A stretch of 64,000 bases of DNA from Psychrobacillus sp. OK032. Lineage in GTDB: Bacteria > Bacillota > Bacilli > Bacillales_A > Planococcaceae. The notes beneath the pieces are model-generated. The model was not told where the DNA came from. It did no database searches and worked only from the letters and a program-made list of their open reading frames with translations. The position numbers and the translations under genes were made by a program. The first letter of the stretch is position 1. Every line of letters begins with the position of its first letter. Of this stretch, positions 51,512 through 61,050 are shown piece after piece. Location: positions 1 to 64,000 of the forward strand of contig NZ_FOGY01000001.1 of assembly GCF_900111345.1 (NCBI RefSeq), written 5' to 3'.

Positions 51512-52099
51512 TTATAATGAATGTGTAATGAGTAGAGGTTGCAGTTGTTTTTTCTGAATAGCGTGCTCCACAGTAGGTACAATCCTTGTGAAATCAGCAA
51601 TTAGCGAGTTTGGTTTGGAGTGAGGATTGTCTTGACCAAAAGGAATAAAATAAATATTTTTAGTAGATAAAAGTTTCATGATATTCATCCCATTTAATCC
51701 TAATGCATCATTTGTGGATATACCCAGGACTACTGGTTTTCCATTTCGTAATGTTGCTTTTGCTGCCATTAATACCGGTGAATCGGTTTGCGCATTCGCA
51801 AGTTTACTAATTGAATTTCCAGTCATCGGCGCAATGACCATACAATCGAGTGGATTCGTCGGCCCAAAAGGCTCTGCTTCTACAATTTTAGAAATTACTT
51901 TACTGCCACTTGCTCCTTCAATTTTTTCAATCCATTCTTCTCCCGTTCCAAAACGGGTCGCTGCTGTTAACACAGAATACGTAATAATAGGCACTACAGT
52001 AGCGCCTAAATCCGTAAATTGTTTAATCATTGGTATTACTTCCTCATACGTACAATGAGATGCCGTAATGCCAAGACCTATTCTAAGATCTTTCAACAC
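51512..52099 (-). CDS. spoVFB: Dipicolinate synthase subunit B (SpoVFB)
   Basis: 195 residues, GTG start at 52099 with AGGAGG 9 bases upstream; the longer frame overlaps spoVFA. Flavoprotein-like: LRIGLGITASHCTYEEVIPM, VVPIITYSVLTAATRFGTGE, then CMVIAPMTGNSISKLANAQT and DSPVLMAAKATLRNGKPVVL. With SpoVFA it makes dipicolinic acid in the mother cell; SigK control is expected from other Bacilli, not read here. Confidence 0.96.
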   Translation of the reverse strand: MLKDLRIGLGITASHCTYEEVIPMIKQFTDLGATVVPIITYSVLTAATRFGTGEEWIEKIEGASGSKVISKIVEAEPFGPTNPLDCMVIAPMTGNSISKLANAQTDSPVLMAAKATLRNGKPVVLGISTNDALGLNGMNIMKLLSTKNIYFIPFGQDNPHSKPNSLIADFTRIVPTVEHAIQKKQLQPLLITHSL

Positions 52100-52115
52100 T
52101 AGATTTTTCCTCCTT

Positions 52116-52904
52116 TTAAAAAGACAAATGATTTTGAACCGATTGGGCGATAAGTAAACCTGCATCTTGCGGGAAATACATGCCTGGTAAACTAGTAGAA
52201 ATTGAGTAATTGGTCGGGATATTTCCCTCTGAATCGATTAAACACCCCGGATTAGAAGCAAGATCGAAAACTCGTTTAAAGGAAGCCGCCTGTGTATTTT
52301 CTAACCATCTGGATGGTATCGTATTGATCAAATAGGCAGATTTATTTTTTGGTTTATCCAATAAATTTTCTAACGTTTCTATAGCATAACCGTAGCTTTT
52401 TGCTTCAAATAATTGATGTTCTGATCGCACAGAAATGACCACTTTTGCCCCTAAGTGATGCAAAGCATAAGCAAGCCTTTTCCCTACTCTCCCATAGCCT
52501 GTAATGATAAATTGCTTATTATAAATCGCTTGTTTTTCATGTGTATAAAAATAACTAATAAATCCTTCAGCAGTCAGATTCGCATTATCCCAAATGTACT
52601 GCTCATCTTCTAAATAGGAAAAAACTTGAATGTCTCCTCTACGCTCTATTTCTTGGTTGATTTCTTCATTTTTTTTGCCAACAAATAGTACTTCACATGA
52701 ATCAGGTAGGATAAAGGGACGTTCCATTTTAAGTGGTTGAATTGGCAAGAATAGAATTTGTGGTTCAAATTGATTGATCGCATCTTTTAGTTCTTCATCC
52801 CACGTCATCGTGGCAACTAATTTTGTATTTAAGTCTCTGCTAATCGCAGTGTGAAAGTAGGACAAGCGTAGGTCAGTTCCAATAATGACACACTTCTTTT
52901 TCAT
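52116..52904 (-). CDS. spoVFA: Dipicolinate synthase subunit A (SpoVFA)
   Basis: 262 residues. The N-terminal half starts KKKCVIIGTDLRLSYFHTAI. The second half has an NAD(P)-binding Rossmann motif FIITGYGRVGKRLAYALHHL and continues to PGCLIDSEGNIPTNYSISTSL with GMYFPQDAGLLIAQSVQNHL near the end. Oxidises 2,3-dihydrodipicolinate to dipicolinate. Start overlaps the upstream ymxH stop by four bases. Confidence 0.96.
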   Translation of the reverse strand: MKKKCVIIGTDLRLSYFHTAISRDLNTKLVATMTWDEELKDAINQFEPQILFLPIQPLKMERPFILPDSCEVLFVGKKNEEINQEIERRGDIQVFSYLEDEQYIWDNANLTAEGFISYFYTHEKQAIYNKQFIITGYGRVGKRLAYALHHLGAKVVISVRSEHQLFEAKSYGYAIETLENLLDKPKNKSAYLINTIPSRWLENTQAASFKRVFDLASNPGCLIDSEGNIPTNYSISTSLPGMYFPQDAGLLIAQSVQNHLSF

Positions 52905-53173
52905 GAAAATTCACTTGCTTCACTGGAAGAATCTGTTTCATTGAATAGAATACGATCTTTTCCAATAAGGATGATTTCTTCCCAAGCAATAAATTCTTTT
53001 TTCTTATTTGCTTTGTTTGCTTGGAAAAATGATGCTGTCTTCTGTAACACTTCAAAACCTTCAATTTTCCCTGTCTTTGGGTTGAAAAGTAGTTCTGTGT
53101 CTGCTAGCTTTCCGTATCTCGCGCCGTCTTTCACTTGGATTAATTCTTTTTCTGCCAGTTCCGAAAGTAACAA
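52901..53173 (-). CDS. ymxH: YlmC/YmxH-family PRC-barrel protein
   Basis: 90 residues, TTG start at 53173 with GGAGGG 6 bases upstream. PRC-barrel-like: LLSELAEKELIQVKDGARYG, FNPKTGKIEGFEVLQKTASF, and WEEIILIGKDRILFNET. It resembles the small sporulation-associated YlmC/YmxH family and holds its conserved place before spoVFA. Function not established. Confidence 0.9.
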   Translation of the reverse strand: MLLSELAEKELIQVKDGARYGKLADTELLFNPKTGKIEGFEVLQKTASFFQANKANKKKEFIAWEEIILIGKDRILFNETDSSSEASEFS

Positions 53174-53368
53174 TCATTTCCCTCCTTATTTCTTTCTATT
53201 TATGTATATGCCATATAATTAAGCAAAGTGAATAAGAAATAAAGCAATCACACTTTAAGTGCAACTTGATGTCTGAAGCTAAGCGGGCGAAGATTCGGCT
53301 GCTTGATAAATGTTGCGCTAAATACAAATAATGCGCACTAAAGTGGCTCTATTAAGTGTCCACTAGGG

Positions 53369-53484
53369 TTTCCGCTCCAGGCGGATGCTTTCCGCGGGCA
53401 TGGCTTCAGCCTCCTCGTCGCTTTGCTCCTGCGGGATCTTCAGCTCATGCTATTCCCGCTGGAGTCGCCACCTTGCGCTTCAAC
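53369..53484. repeat. GC-rich hairpin repeat, copy R3
   Basis: TTTCCGCTCCAGGCGGATGC to TCCCGCTGGAGTCGCCACCT; shares GGCTTCAGCCTCCTCGTCGC with R1 in the same orientation but is about 30 bp shorter. Confidence 0.8.
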
Positions 53485-53547
53485 CAAGAAAATTGCTTAC
53501 TTATTAATAACAACTCACTAAAAACAAATATTAAACAATTTTTCAGT

Positions 53548-53890
53548 TCTGTGAATCCAGAAAATGGCTTAGGGCAACAAACCGGTCATTGAAAGCAATC
53601 AATTCTATTCGGAAAGCAACTAAATCAGCAAGAGAGCAACCAATTCTTAAAATAACAAGTTCACATAAAGTGAGACGCCAATGATTAGACACATTATTCT
53701 ATACGTAGTATTTTGATATGTAAGAATCCAGTAAATGGCTAAGAGCAATCAATCAGTTATGGAAAGCTACCAGTTCTATTCGGAGAACAACCAAATTGCG
53801 AGTGAAAGCACTAATTTCTTATAATAACAAATTTACATGAAGTAAGACGACGATAATTACGAGGTACAATTCCAATAGATGGTTGAACAA
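53548..53890. repeat. Tandem degenerate repeat (CCAATAAATGG family)
   Basis: AATCCAGAAAATGGCTTAGG at 53,554 and AATCCAGTAAATGGCTAAGA at 53,725 start two similar blocks that both continue GAAAGC, TTCTATTCGG, CAACCAA(T/A)T and ATAACAA(G/A)TT. A third start, ATTCCAATAGATGGTTGAAC, lies at 53,869. Confidence 0.7.
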
Positions 53891-54011
53891 AACTCTTCTT
53901 ATTTGGAAACGGCATTTTCTAATTAGGTTTAATGACCATTGCGAAGTTGACCTGATAAATTTTAATCTCCGATAACTGCAGACGCTCAATTAGCAAGAAG
54001 TTCTCATTGAT

Positions 54012-54201
54012 TGGAGCGGAAGGGCGGCGACTCCAGCGGAGGCCAACAGGATGTTGGTCACGAAGGCGTTGCCACACGATGTGGCGCATTTAGCCTTCGT
54101 TCCTCTGTTGAGACAGATGAGCCATCACAACGTACGCGAGAGCTGTGGTGATGGCTCATCGCTCACCCCGCGGAAATCGTCCGCCTGTAGCGGAAATCCT
54201 A
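54012..54201. repeat. GC-rich hairpin repeat, copy R4 (longest)
   Basis: Opposite orientation to R3. GGCGGCGACTCCAGCGG at the left, nested hairpins (CCAACAGGATGTTGG, CCACACGATGTGG, CGAAGGC...GCCTTCG), the inner stem GATGAGCCATCAC/GTGATGGCTCATC, and GCGGAAATCGTCCGCC at the right. Confidence 0.8.
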
Positions 54202-54307
54202 GTGGTATCTATTTGTTGCGTACTATTCTACAAAGCGAACCGAAGCATATAACTACAAACCATCGTTTTTCTTTATTAGATAAGATAAACTTTCAAATAG
54301 TATAAAA

Positions 54308-54335
54308 AAACGCCGATCATTGTTGATCGGCGTTT
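54308..54335 (-). terminator. Terminator after mlpA
   Basis: AAACGCCGATCA and TGATCGGCGTTT (12 bp) with a 4-base loop, followed on the minus strand by TTTTTTTATAC. It overlaps the mlpA stop region. Confidence 0.9.
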
Positions 54336-55552
54336 TTTGGCATAATAATGGATATGGCAGGTTTATGTGAAAAGATTTCTTTTACTAAATCCATCACAGA
54401 TGCTAGCGTTACTTCATCTATTGTTTCACTCACTTCATCTAGTGAGCGATGTTTTCCATATAATAACTCATTTTTACCATTGCGGCTCATCCGTGCATTG
54501 GTACTTTCTAGACCTAATAACAAATTCCCTTTTAATTGCTCTTTTGCACTTGCAACTTCGTTTTCTGTGAAACCATTCTGAACAATCGTTTGAATCGTAT
54601 CCGAAATAGAAGTCTTTAATTCGTTTAATTGATTACTAGAAGTACCTCCATAAATTGCGAGTATCCCCGTATCCTCATATGACGAATGATACGAATAAAT
54701 GGAATAAGCGAGCCCTTTGTCTTCTCGGATCTCTTGGAATAATCTAGATGACATACTTCCACCTAAAATATTATTAAGGATGACTAAACTATAAATATTA
54801 TCATCCTTTACTGCTAATCCAGGATAGGCTAAACAAATATGTGCTTGTTCTGTTTCTCTACTATTTTGCGTAAAAATGGGGTTCATCAATGGAGTAGCAA
54901 AGTCTGCATTATCCTGTGACTTCTTATACGTAAATTGACCAAATAGCGATTCAATGTATTCCGTAAGATCTTCTGGAATATTACCTGCTACGGAAATAAC
55001 GACATTTTCAGGGATATAATGCTTTTCCATATACGACAAAATCATTTCTTTAGTAAAGCTATTTAGCGTTTCCTCTGTTCCTAAAATTGGTGCACCTAAT
55101 GGATGATCTCCATACATTTCTTTCCATAAATATTCATGCACGATATCATCTGGCGTGTCTTCTACCATATTTATTTCTTCTAAAACGACTTGTCGTTCTT
55201 TTTCAATTTCGATTGGGTCAAATACAGAATGGAAGAACATGTCTGCAAGTATTTCCACGGCATGGGTTGCATGATGATCTAACACCTTTGCGTAATAGCA
55301 AGTATTTTCTTTCGATGTAAATGCATTAATATTTCCACCAATGCGGTCGAATTCCTCCGCTATTTGTTTTGCCGTTCTTTTTTCTGTCCCTTTAAATAAC
55401 ATGTGTTCGATAAAATGCGTTAACCCATTCTCTTCTGGCAGTTCATATCTAGAACCAGCTTGCACCCATATTCCAACTGCTACAGATCGTACATGTGGAA
55501 TATGTTCTGCAACAATTCGAAGTCCGTTATTACAAGTAATTTTCTTTATCAA
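54317..55552 (-). CDS. mlpA: M16-family zinc metallopeptidase MlpA/YmxG
   Basis: 411 residues from TTG 55552, which has AGAGGTG about 5 bases upstream and gives the family's usual start (IKKITCNNGLRIVAEHIPHV). The open frame further upstream is read through a repeat. Zinc motif THFIEHMLFKGTEKRTAKQI with the distal Glu in QVVLEEINMVEDTPDD, and NILGGSMSSRLFQEIREDKG in the second domain. Processing-peptidase-like; homologue of mitochondrial MPP beta. The ylxY deacetylase gene that separates it from pnp in B. subtilis is absent. Confidence 0.93.
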   Translation of the reverse strand: MIKKITCNNGLRIVAEHIPHVRSVAVGIWVQAGSRYELPEENGLTHFIEHMLFKGTEKRTAKQIAEEFDRIGGNINAFTSKENTCYYAKVLDHHATHAVEILADMFFHSVFDPIEIEKERQVVLEEINMVEDTPDDIVHEYLWKEMYGDHPLGAPILGTEETLNSFTKEMILSYMEKHYIPENVVISVAGNIPEDLTEYIESLFGQFTYKKSQDNADFATPLMNPIFTQNSRETEQAHICLAYPGLAVKDDNIYSLVILNNILGGSMSSRLFQEIREDKGLAYSIYSYHSSYEDTGILAIYGGTSSNQLNELKTSISDTIQTIVQNGFTENEVASAKEQLKGNLLLGLESTNARMSRNGKNELLYGKHRSLDEVSETIDEVTLASVMDLVKEIFSHKPAISIIMPKNADQQ

Positions 55553-55805
55553 TATTGCACCTCTGTCTTTGTTATTCATTAAGTTATTCTTGTCAATCAA
55601 ATACACCCTGGCGTATTTGCGTGCAGATTTTGAACCCGCGCTTAGGCCGAGGTGATGCAGGTCAGTTAGCCTAAATAAGTTGCATGGATACAACTTATTT
55701 AGGCTAGCATCCTTTCCCATCCTTTTCAAAACCTGTGACATCCGCCGGAGGCTTTGGATTGATTCAACAAGGGTTTAATTCTTTGTTAAATCAATTCAAA
55801 AAAAA
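55553..55805. repeat. Repeat and long hairpin between pnp and mlpA
   Basis: TGGCGTATTTGCGTGCAGAT (55,609) repeats the element at 23,609. A 16-bp perfect stem follows: TAGCCTAAATAAGTTG (55,667-55,682) with its complement at 55,691-55,706. Then an inverted pair TTGATTCAACAA/TTGTTAAATCAA. It occupies the place of ylxY. No gene seen. Confidence 0.75.
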
Positions 55806-55837
55806 GTTGCCGTAGTTATTATATGCCTACGGTCAAC
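55806..55837 (-). terminator. Terminator after pnp
   Basis: GTTGCCGTAG and CTACGGTCAAC stem (one mismatch), followed on the minus strand by TTTTTTTTG. The pnp stop is at 55,864. Confidence 0.85.
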
Positions 55838-55863
55838 CTATTTTGTTACAATAAACAATTTAT

Positions 55864-57984
55864 TTATTGTTGTTCTTTTTGCTCTTCGCGTTCTTTTTCT
55901 TCTTTTAATACGATTTTGCGAGATAGGTTTACGCGACCTTGATTGTCAATTTCGATTACTTTTACTAGAAGCTCATCCCCTAGTTTAAGTACATCTTCTA
56001 CATTTTTCGTACGTTCTTCTTGAATTTCTGAAATGTGTAGCAGTCCATCTTTGCCGTTGAATATTTCTACGAAAGCACCGAACTTTTCAATTCGTTTTAC
56101 TTTTCCTAAATAATATTCGCCAACTTGGGCTACGCGAACGATATCTTCAATGATTTGTTTCGCACGTGCAATCATTTCTTCATCTGGAGATGCAATATAA
56201 ATCGTACCATCTTGTTCTGTATCGATTTTCACTCCAGTTTCATCAATGATCTTATTGATCTGTTTTCCACCAGGTCCAATTACATCGCGGATTTTGTCCG
56301 GATTAATTTTAATCATTGTAATTTTTGGTGCGTATTTAGATAATTTCTCACGTGGTTGGTTAATTGTTGCAAGCATACTTTCTAAAATCTGCAAACGACC
56401 GATTTTTGCTTGTTCTAGTGCTTCTTCTAAAATGTTTTTAGATAATCCATCGATTTTAATATCCATTTGAAGTGCTGTAATCCCTTTAGATGTACCAGCT
56501 ACTTTAAAGTCCATATCTCCAAGATGATCTTCCATACCTTGAATATCCGTTAAAATCGTGTAATGTTCGCCTTTTTTCACTAGACCCATTGCAATACCAG
56601 CAACCGGTGCTTTTAGCGGAACCCCAGCATCCATCATTGCTAGTGTCGAAGCACAAATACTTGCTTGAGACGTAGAACCATTTGACTCCAATACTTCTGC
56701 TACTAAACGAAGTGTATATGGGAAATCTGTTTCGTCTGGAATTACCGCTTCTAATGCACGCTCACCAAGGGCACCATGTCCGATTTCACGACGACCCGGA
56801 GCACGAATTGGGCCCGTTTCCCCAACACTGAATTGTGGGAAATTGTAATGATGCATGAAACGTTTTGTTTCTTCTAAACCAAGCCCATCAATAATTTGCA
56901 CATCTCCAAGCGGACCTAATGTACAAATGCTCAATGCTTGTGTTTGTCCTCGCGTGAATAATCCGGAACCATGTGTTCTAGGTAAAACGCCAACTTCTGA
57001 AGAAAGCGGACGAATTTCTGCTACCCCACGACCATCTGGGCGAACTTTATCTTCCGTAATTAGACGGCGAACTTCTTCCTTCACCATTGCATCCAAAATT
57101 TCTTTTACTTGTTTAAACGTTGCTTCATCTGCTTCTTTTTCTGTATATTGTTCTAATACTTCATTTTTTACTTCCGTAATAGCATCTTCACGAGCATGTT
57201 TTTCTTGTACTTGAATAGCTTGTACAAGTTTTGTTTCGCAAATGCCTTTTACTTCCTCAAAAAGCTCTTTATCTAATTCAAAAAGAGGGATTTCTTTTTT
57301 CACTTTACCAATTTCAGCGACAACTTGCTCTTGGAACTCGATCAATTTAATGATTTCGTTATGACCGAACATAATTGCTTCTAATACGACTTCTTCCGAA
57401 ACTTCTTTCGCTCCTGCTTCTACCATATTAATCGCATCTTTTGTTCCTGCAACAACTAGATCTAAAGTACTTAATTCCATTTGCTCTACCGTTGGATTAA
57501 TGATGAACTCGCCATCAATTAAACCAACTTGAACTCCCGCAATTGGTCCGTCAAATGGAATATCTGACACACTAAGTGCTAAAGAAGAGCCTAGCATCGC
57601 AGCCATCTCAGATGAACAGTTTTGATCGACGGACATTACGATCGAGATTACTTGTACTTCATTACGGAAACCATCTGGAAATAATGGACGAATTGGGCGG
57701 TCGATTAGACGACTAGTTAAAATGGCTCTTTCAGATGGACGTCCTTCCCGTTTAATAAATCCTCCAGGAATTTTACCAACAGCGTATAATTTTTCTTCGT
57801 AGTTCACTGTTAGTGGGAAGAAATCTAAATTTTTTGGTTGTTTGGAAGCAGTTGCAACAGATAGTACACTTGTATCCCCGTATCTAACTAGTACTGCTCC
57901 ATTTGCTTGCTTTGCAAGTTGTCCAATTTCTACTTGTAACGGACGGCCTGCCCATTCGTACGTAAATACTTTCTTTTCACTCAT
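55864..57984 (-). CDS. pnp: Polyribonucleotide nucleotidyltransferase (PNPase)
   Basis: 706 residues. Two RNase PH domains (first with [20 protein letters not shown]; second with [20 protein letters not shown] and the catalytic acidic [19 protein letters not shown]), then KH ([20 protein letters not shown]) and S1 ([29 protein letters not shown]) domains. Phosphorolytic 3'-5' exoribonuclease of the degradosome-like network with RNase Y and RNase J. Follows rpsO with a terminator between. Intact. Confidence 0.98.
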   Translation of the reverse strand: MSEKKVFTYEWAGRPLQVEIGQLAKQANGAVLVRYGDTSVLSVATASKQPKNLDFFPLTVNYEEKLYAVGKIPGGFIKREGRPSERAILTSRLIDRPIRPLFPDGFRNEVQVISIVMSVDQNCSSEMAAMLGSSLALSVSDIPFDGPIAGVQVGLIDGEFIINPTVEQMELSTLDLVVAGTKDAINMVEAGAKEVSEEVVLEAIMFGHNEIIKLIEFQEQVVAEIGKVKKEIPLFELDKELFEEVKGICETKLVQAIQVQEKHAREDAITEVKNEVLEQYTEKEADEATFKQVKEILDAMVKEEVRRLITEDKVRPDGRGVAEIRPLSSEVGVLPRTHGSGLFTRGQTQALSICTLGPLGDVQIIDGLGLEETKRFMHHYNFPQFSVGETGPIRAPGRREIGHGALGERALEAVIPDETDFPYTLRLVAEVLESNGSTSQASICASTLAMMDAGVPLKAPVAGIAMGLVKKGEHYTILTDIQGMEDHLGDMDFKVAGTSKGITALQMDIKIDGLSKNILEEALEQAKIGRLQILESMLATINQPREKLSKYAPKITMIKINPDKIRDVIGPGGKQINKIIDETGVKIDTEQDGTIYIASPDEEMIARAKQIIEDIVRVAQVGEYYLGKVKRIEKFGAFVEIFNGKDGLLHISEIQEERTKNVEDVLKLGDELLVKVIEIDNQGRVNLSRKIVLKEEKEREEQKEQQ

Positions 57985-58234
57985 TTAATCAAAACTCCTC
58001 TCAACTTCAAAACTGCTTAAATAGCGTATATAAAAGTTATATGTATCATAAGTAGTGTATCAAAAAAACCAAAACTATGCGAAGTATTTTACGCAATAAG
58101 AAAAGCGAGAGTGCCTTTGTCTACTCCAAAGGGCAAAATTATTCATTTACGAGTTTTGCACTGGAGTCTAGACAGGGATTCCCTGATATAAGGCTATCTA
58201 TACATCATCGTTTATAGTTTCATAGACAAAAGAA
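57985..58234. other. Intergenic region between rpsO and pnp
   Basis: Holds the pnp ribosome binding site (GAGAGGAG-like) and AT-rich leader. At 58,100-58,190 GCGAGAGTGCC and GCACTGGAGTCTAGACA resemble the ends of the composite repeat at 47,310. No gene seen. Confidence 0.45.
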
Positions 58235-58256
58235 AAAGCGGGATAAATCCCGCTTT
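58235..58256 (-). terminator. Terminator after rpsO
   Basis: AAAGCGGGAT and ATCCCGCTTT around AA, followed on the minus strand by TTCTTTTG. The rpsO stop is at 58,270. Confidence 0.88.
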
Positions 58257-58269
58257 CTTAGGTAGTATC

Positions 58270-58539
58270 TTATCGACGTAAACCAAGTTTTGCGATTAGC
58301 TCACGGTAACGTTGTACTTCGTTTTCACGTAAGTATTTCAACAAGTTACGGCGACGTCCAACCATTTTGAATAGACCACGACGTGAGTGATGATCTTTCT
58401 TGTGTGTACGTAAATGTTCGTTTAAAGAATTAATTTCTTCAGTAAGAACTGCGATTTGAATATCTGCAGATCCTGTATCGCTTTCGTGAGTTCTGAACTC
58501 AGCGATCAATTCATTTTTACGTTCTTTTGTAATTGCCAT
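58270..58539 (-). CDS. rpsO: 30S ribosomal protein S15
   Basis: 89 residues, normal length. [20 protein letters not shown], then [20 protein letters not shown] and [15 protein letters not shown] are the conserved four-helix sequence that binds the 16S rRNA three-way junction. AGGAGG precedes the ATG. Autoregulation through its leader is known for this protein, but I cannot read a defined structure here. Confidence 0.99.
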   Translation of the reverse strand: MAITKERKNELIAEFRTHESDTGSADIQIAVLTEEINSLNEHLRTHKKDHHSRRGLFKMVGRRRNLLKYLRENEVQRYRELIAKLGLRR

Positions 58540-58672
58540 GTTTGTTTCCTCCTAAAATTCATAGTATCCCCTGTTCCTGAGCAATCGTTGGAGAATCGAA
58601 AAAGCCAAGGAAAGGTTAAGTACAATTTTGTACTTTTACAGAATAACATATTATTTTATATGAAGCAACAAA

Positions 58673-59620
58673 TTATGCTTGTTTGAAATAATCGATTGCT
58701 ACTAATTTATCCTTTGCAATTTGCGCCTTTAATTCATCTATTCCATTGAACTTTTGCTCTGATCTAATTCGCATATACCAATGTACAATCACTTCTTCAC
58801 CGTAAATAGATTGATTAAAATCAAAAATATGTACTTCAATCGATAGCTTTTTTTCATCGGGATTATTAAACGTCGGCTTAAACCCAACATTACACACTCC
58901 ATCATACCATTTTTCTTGCACACAAATTTTCACGGCGTACACTCCCGTTGCGGGTGTGTATTGTCCTTCAGCAAGTTGGATATTTGCAGTTGGGAAGTCG
59001 ATTGTTCTCCCTCGTTTATCTCCATGAATAACCACACCCGATAACATAAAAGGCCGACCTAGTAATTCTTTTACTTTTTCCATATTCCCTGCTTTTAACT
59101 CTTCTCTTATTCTAGTAGAGCTAATTTTCTCTCCAGAAAGTTCTTGCTTGCCGACAACAGTAACGGTATATTTGCCATCTGAAAGTTGTTCCATATCTTC
59201 CATCGTTCCTTTCCCAAATGCACCAAATGTAAAATCAAAACCTGCAGTAACATGCTTCACATTGTTTTGTTTGATAAACGATTTAATGAACTCGGTAGGA
59301 GTAAGTTTCGCAAAGTCAGATGTAAAACGCACAACAAAAACAGCATCTACTTGCAGCTCTTTCAATATTTCTATTTTTTGTTCAATTGGTGTAATATAAA
59401 ATATTTGTTCTTTCCTACCTCCCAGAACTAAGGAAGGATGAGGATCGAAAGTCATGACTGCCGTTTTAATATTCAGCTCTTGTCCTTTGTTTAAAGCTTC
59501 CTGGATAACCGCTTGATGACCAGTATGTACCCCATCAAAAAAGCCAATAGCTAAAGCATATGAATCATTTATTTCGTTTCCATATAAATGATTCGGATAA
59601 GATAAGTGATATACTTCCAT
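58673..59620 (-). CDS. ribF: Bifunctional riboflavin kinase/FAD synthetase
   Basis: 315 residues. N-terminal FAD synthetase with nucleotidyltransferase motif GFFDGVHTGHQAVIQ (HxGH) and KISSTRIREELKAGNMEKVK; C-terminal riboflavin kinase GDKRGRTIDFPTANIQLAEG (PTAN) and ATGVYAVKICV, VHIFDFNQSIYGEEV. Makes FMN and FAD. Follows truB by 1 base on the same strand. Confidence 0.97.
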   Translation of the reverse strand: MEVYHLSYPNHLYGNEINDSYALAIGFFDGVHTGHQAVIQEALNKGQELNIKTAVMTFDPHPSLVLGGRKEQIFYITPIEQKIEILKELQVDAVFVVRFTSDFAKLTPTEFIKSFIKQNNVKHVTAGFDFTFGAFGKGTMEDMEQLSDGKYTVTVVGKQELSGEKISSTRIREELKAGNMEKVKELLGRPFMLSGVVIHGDKRGRTIDFPTANIQLAEGQYTPATGVYAVKICVQEKWYDGVCNVGFKPTFNNPDEKKLSIEVHIFDFNQSIYGEEVIVHWYMRIRSEQKFNGIDELKAQIAKDKLVAIDYFKQA

Positions 59621-59621
59621 A

Positions 59622-60542
59622 TTAATCTCCTTTTTCTGCTGAAAACATTTTCTCTGGTTTCATCATACCATCTTTTGTCGGATGTTTAATATAAATAGCA
59701 ATCGGATTAGAATTTAAAGAGTATATTATTTTATCATTCGTTTCTAATAATGGATGGGATTCTACTACTTGACCGTTTGTAATACTCTTTTTAGTTTCTT
59801 CTGTAATTTCAATCGAAGGCCAATGTCCCAAAGCCTCTTTTAACTGTAATATAGAGTTATCTAGTAGATTATTTTCGACTGCTTGTTGTACTTCATGAAG
59901 TGTCAAGCATTGTTCTTTCGTAAAATTCCCCGAAGATGTACGTACTAAAGAAGACATATGTGCAGGGTAACCAAGTAACTCCCCAATTTGTACTGCAAGT
60001 GTTCGTATATATGTCCCTTTGCTACATCCTATTTCAATCGTGAACGTTACATTTTCTCCTGAGAATTCTTCTTTTTCGTCCAGTAAGCTCAGTTTATAAA
60101 TGGTTACTTGTCTACTCGGACGTTCTACTTCTTTTCCTTCTCTTGCATATTCATACAGTTTTTTTCCATTTACTTTTACAGCTGAATACATTGGTGGAGT
60201 TTGGGTAATTTCTCCCGTTAGTTGTTTAAGCACTTCTAAAATTTGTGCACGTGAAAAGTGTTTTTCTTCGTTGTTTTGTTCGATCACTTCTCCATCTGCA
60301 TCTTCCGTTGTAGTGGATGAGCCTATAGATACAGTTGCGATATATGTCTTGCCTTCGTTCATTATATATTCCGATACTTTTGTTGCCTGCCCTAAACAAA
60401 TGGGTAGCACGCCTTCTACATTCGGATCTAATGTTCCTGTATGCCCGATTCGTTTCATTTTTAATAGTTTGCGTAGTTTGAATACGCAGTCGTGGGAAGT
60501 CATTCCTTTTTCTTTCCATAATGGAAGTATACCTTCGTACAT
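59622..60542 (-). CDS. truB: tRNA pseudouridine-55 synthase
   Basis: 306 residues from ATG 60542 (GAGGTG upstream). Catalytic Asp in RIGHTGTLDPNVEGVLPICL, KTYIATVSIGSSTTTEDADG, PPMYSAVKVNGKKLYEYARE and GCSKGTYIRTLAVQIGELLG. The C-terminal region resembles the B. subtilis-type extension. Upstream of ribF in one operon. Intact. Confidence 0.97.
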   Translation of the reverse strand: MYEGILPLWKEKGMTSHDCVFKLRKLLKMKRIGHTGTLDPNVEGVLPICLGQATKVSEYIMNEGKTYIATVSIGSSTTTEDADGEVIEQNNEEKHFSRAQILEVLKQLTGEITQTPPMYSAVKVNGKKLYEYAREGKEVERPSRQVTIYKLSLLDEKEEFSGENVTFTIEIGCSKGTYIRTLAVQIGELLGYPAHMSSLVRTSSGNFTKEQCLTLHEVQQAVENNLLDNSILQLKEALGHWPSIEITEETKKSITNGQVVESHPLLETNDKIIYSLNSNPIAIYIKHPTKDGMMKPEKMFSAEKGD

Positions 60543-60620
60543 ATAGTTCACCTCTAGATCAATAATAATATCCATTTCGTACTTTTCCAAAGCTTACCGC
60601 TCAACGCAACACCACTGTTG

Positions 60621-60652
60621 ATTATTCAACTAATAAAATGCATTTAGGTTAA
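60621..60652. repeat. Possible distant copy of the type 1 array element
   Basis: ATTATTCAACTAA, centre TAAAATGCA, then TTTAGGTTAA. The left arm matches perfectly but centre and right arm differ, so this may be chance. Confidence 0.3.
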
Positions 60653-60898
60653 TGGGCGATTAACAATTTCCCTATTAAATTTTCTGCCTGACTATAGCAA
60701 TAGCAGGTAACAACAAGTAGCTTGCCGCACCTCGCATGAGCCAGCTCGTGCTACGGCAGAAGTTGCCACTTTCTAAACAGGTATCGACTTAATTAGTCAA
60801 TTGTAAGTTACTACACAATTAATTAATCGGTCATTCACACTTATGTGCGCTAAGTTAGAGAGACGATACTGGTTAGCTGGCGAATTCTCATGGATTGT

Positions 60899-61050
60899 AG
60901 CGAAAGGGCGGCGACTCCAGCGGCCACACGATGTGGCGGTACTTAGCCTTCGTTCCTCTGTTGAGACAGATGAGACATCACAACGTACGCGTAGCGTCGG
61001 TGATAGCTCATCGCTCACCCTGCGGAAAGCGTCCGCACTGCAGCGAAAAT
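60899..61050. repeat. GC-rich hairpin repeat, copy R5
   Basis: AGCGAAAGGGCGGCGACTCC at the left, CCACACGATGTGG and the GATGAGACATCAC...GTGATAGCTCATC stem inside, and GCGGAAAGCGTCCGCACTGC at the right. Same orientation and internal order as R4 but shorter. Confidence 0.8.

Larger units (their letters stand above)
53174..54301. other. Long gene-free intergenic region rich in repeats
   Basis: More than 1.1 kb between mlpA and ymxH with no convincing gene. It contains GC-rich hairpin repeats R3 (53,369) and R4 (54,012) and two to three tandem copies of the CCAATAAATGG family (53,554-53,890). The ymxH-spoVFAB promoter should lie close to 53,180-53,300. Confidence 0.65.

Noticed and set aside
53548-53890. 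CRISPR-like direct repeats
   Set aside because: Only two to three long degenerate blocks without distinct spacers.
53356-54305. Plus-strand frames at 53,356-53,592 and 54,051-54,305
   Set aside because: They lie inside hairpin repeats R3 and R4 and match the repeat boundaries, not a gene pattern.
58540-58672. Ribosomal protein S15 leader regulator
   Set aside because: The interval is suitable, but I could not pair bases into a convincing three-way junction or pseudoknot by eye.
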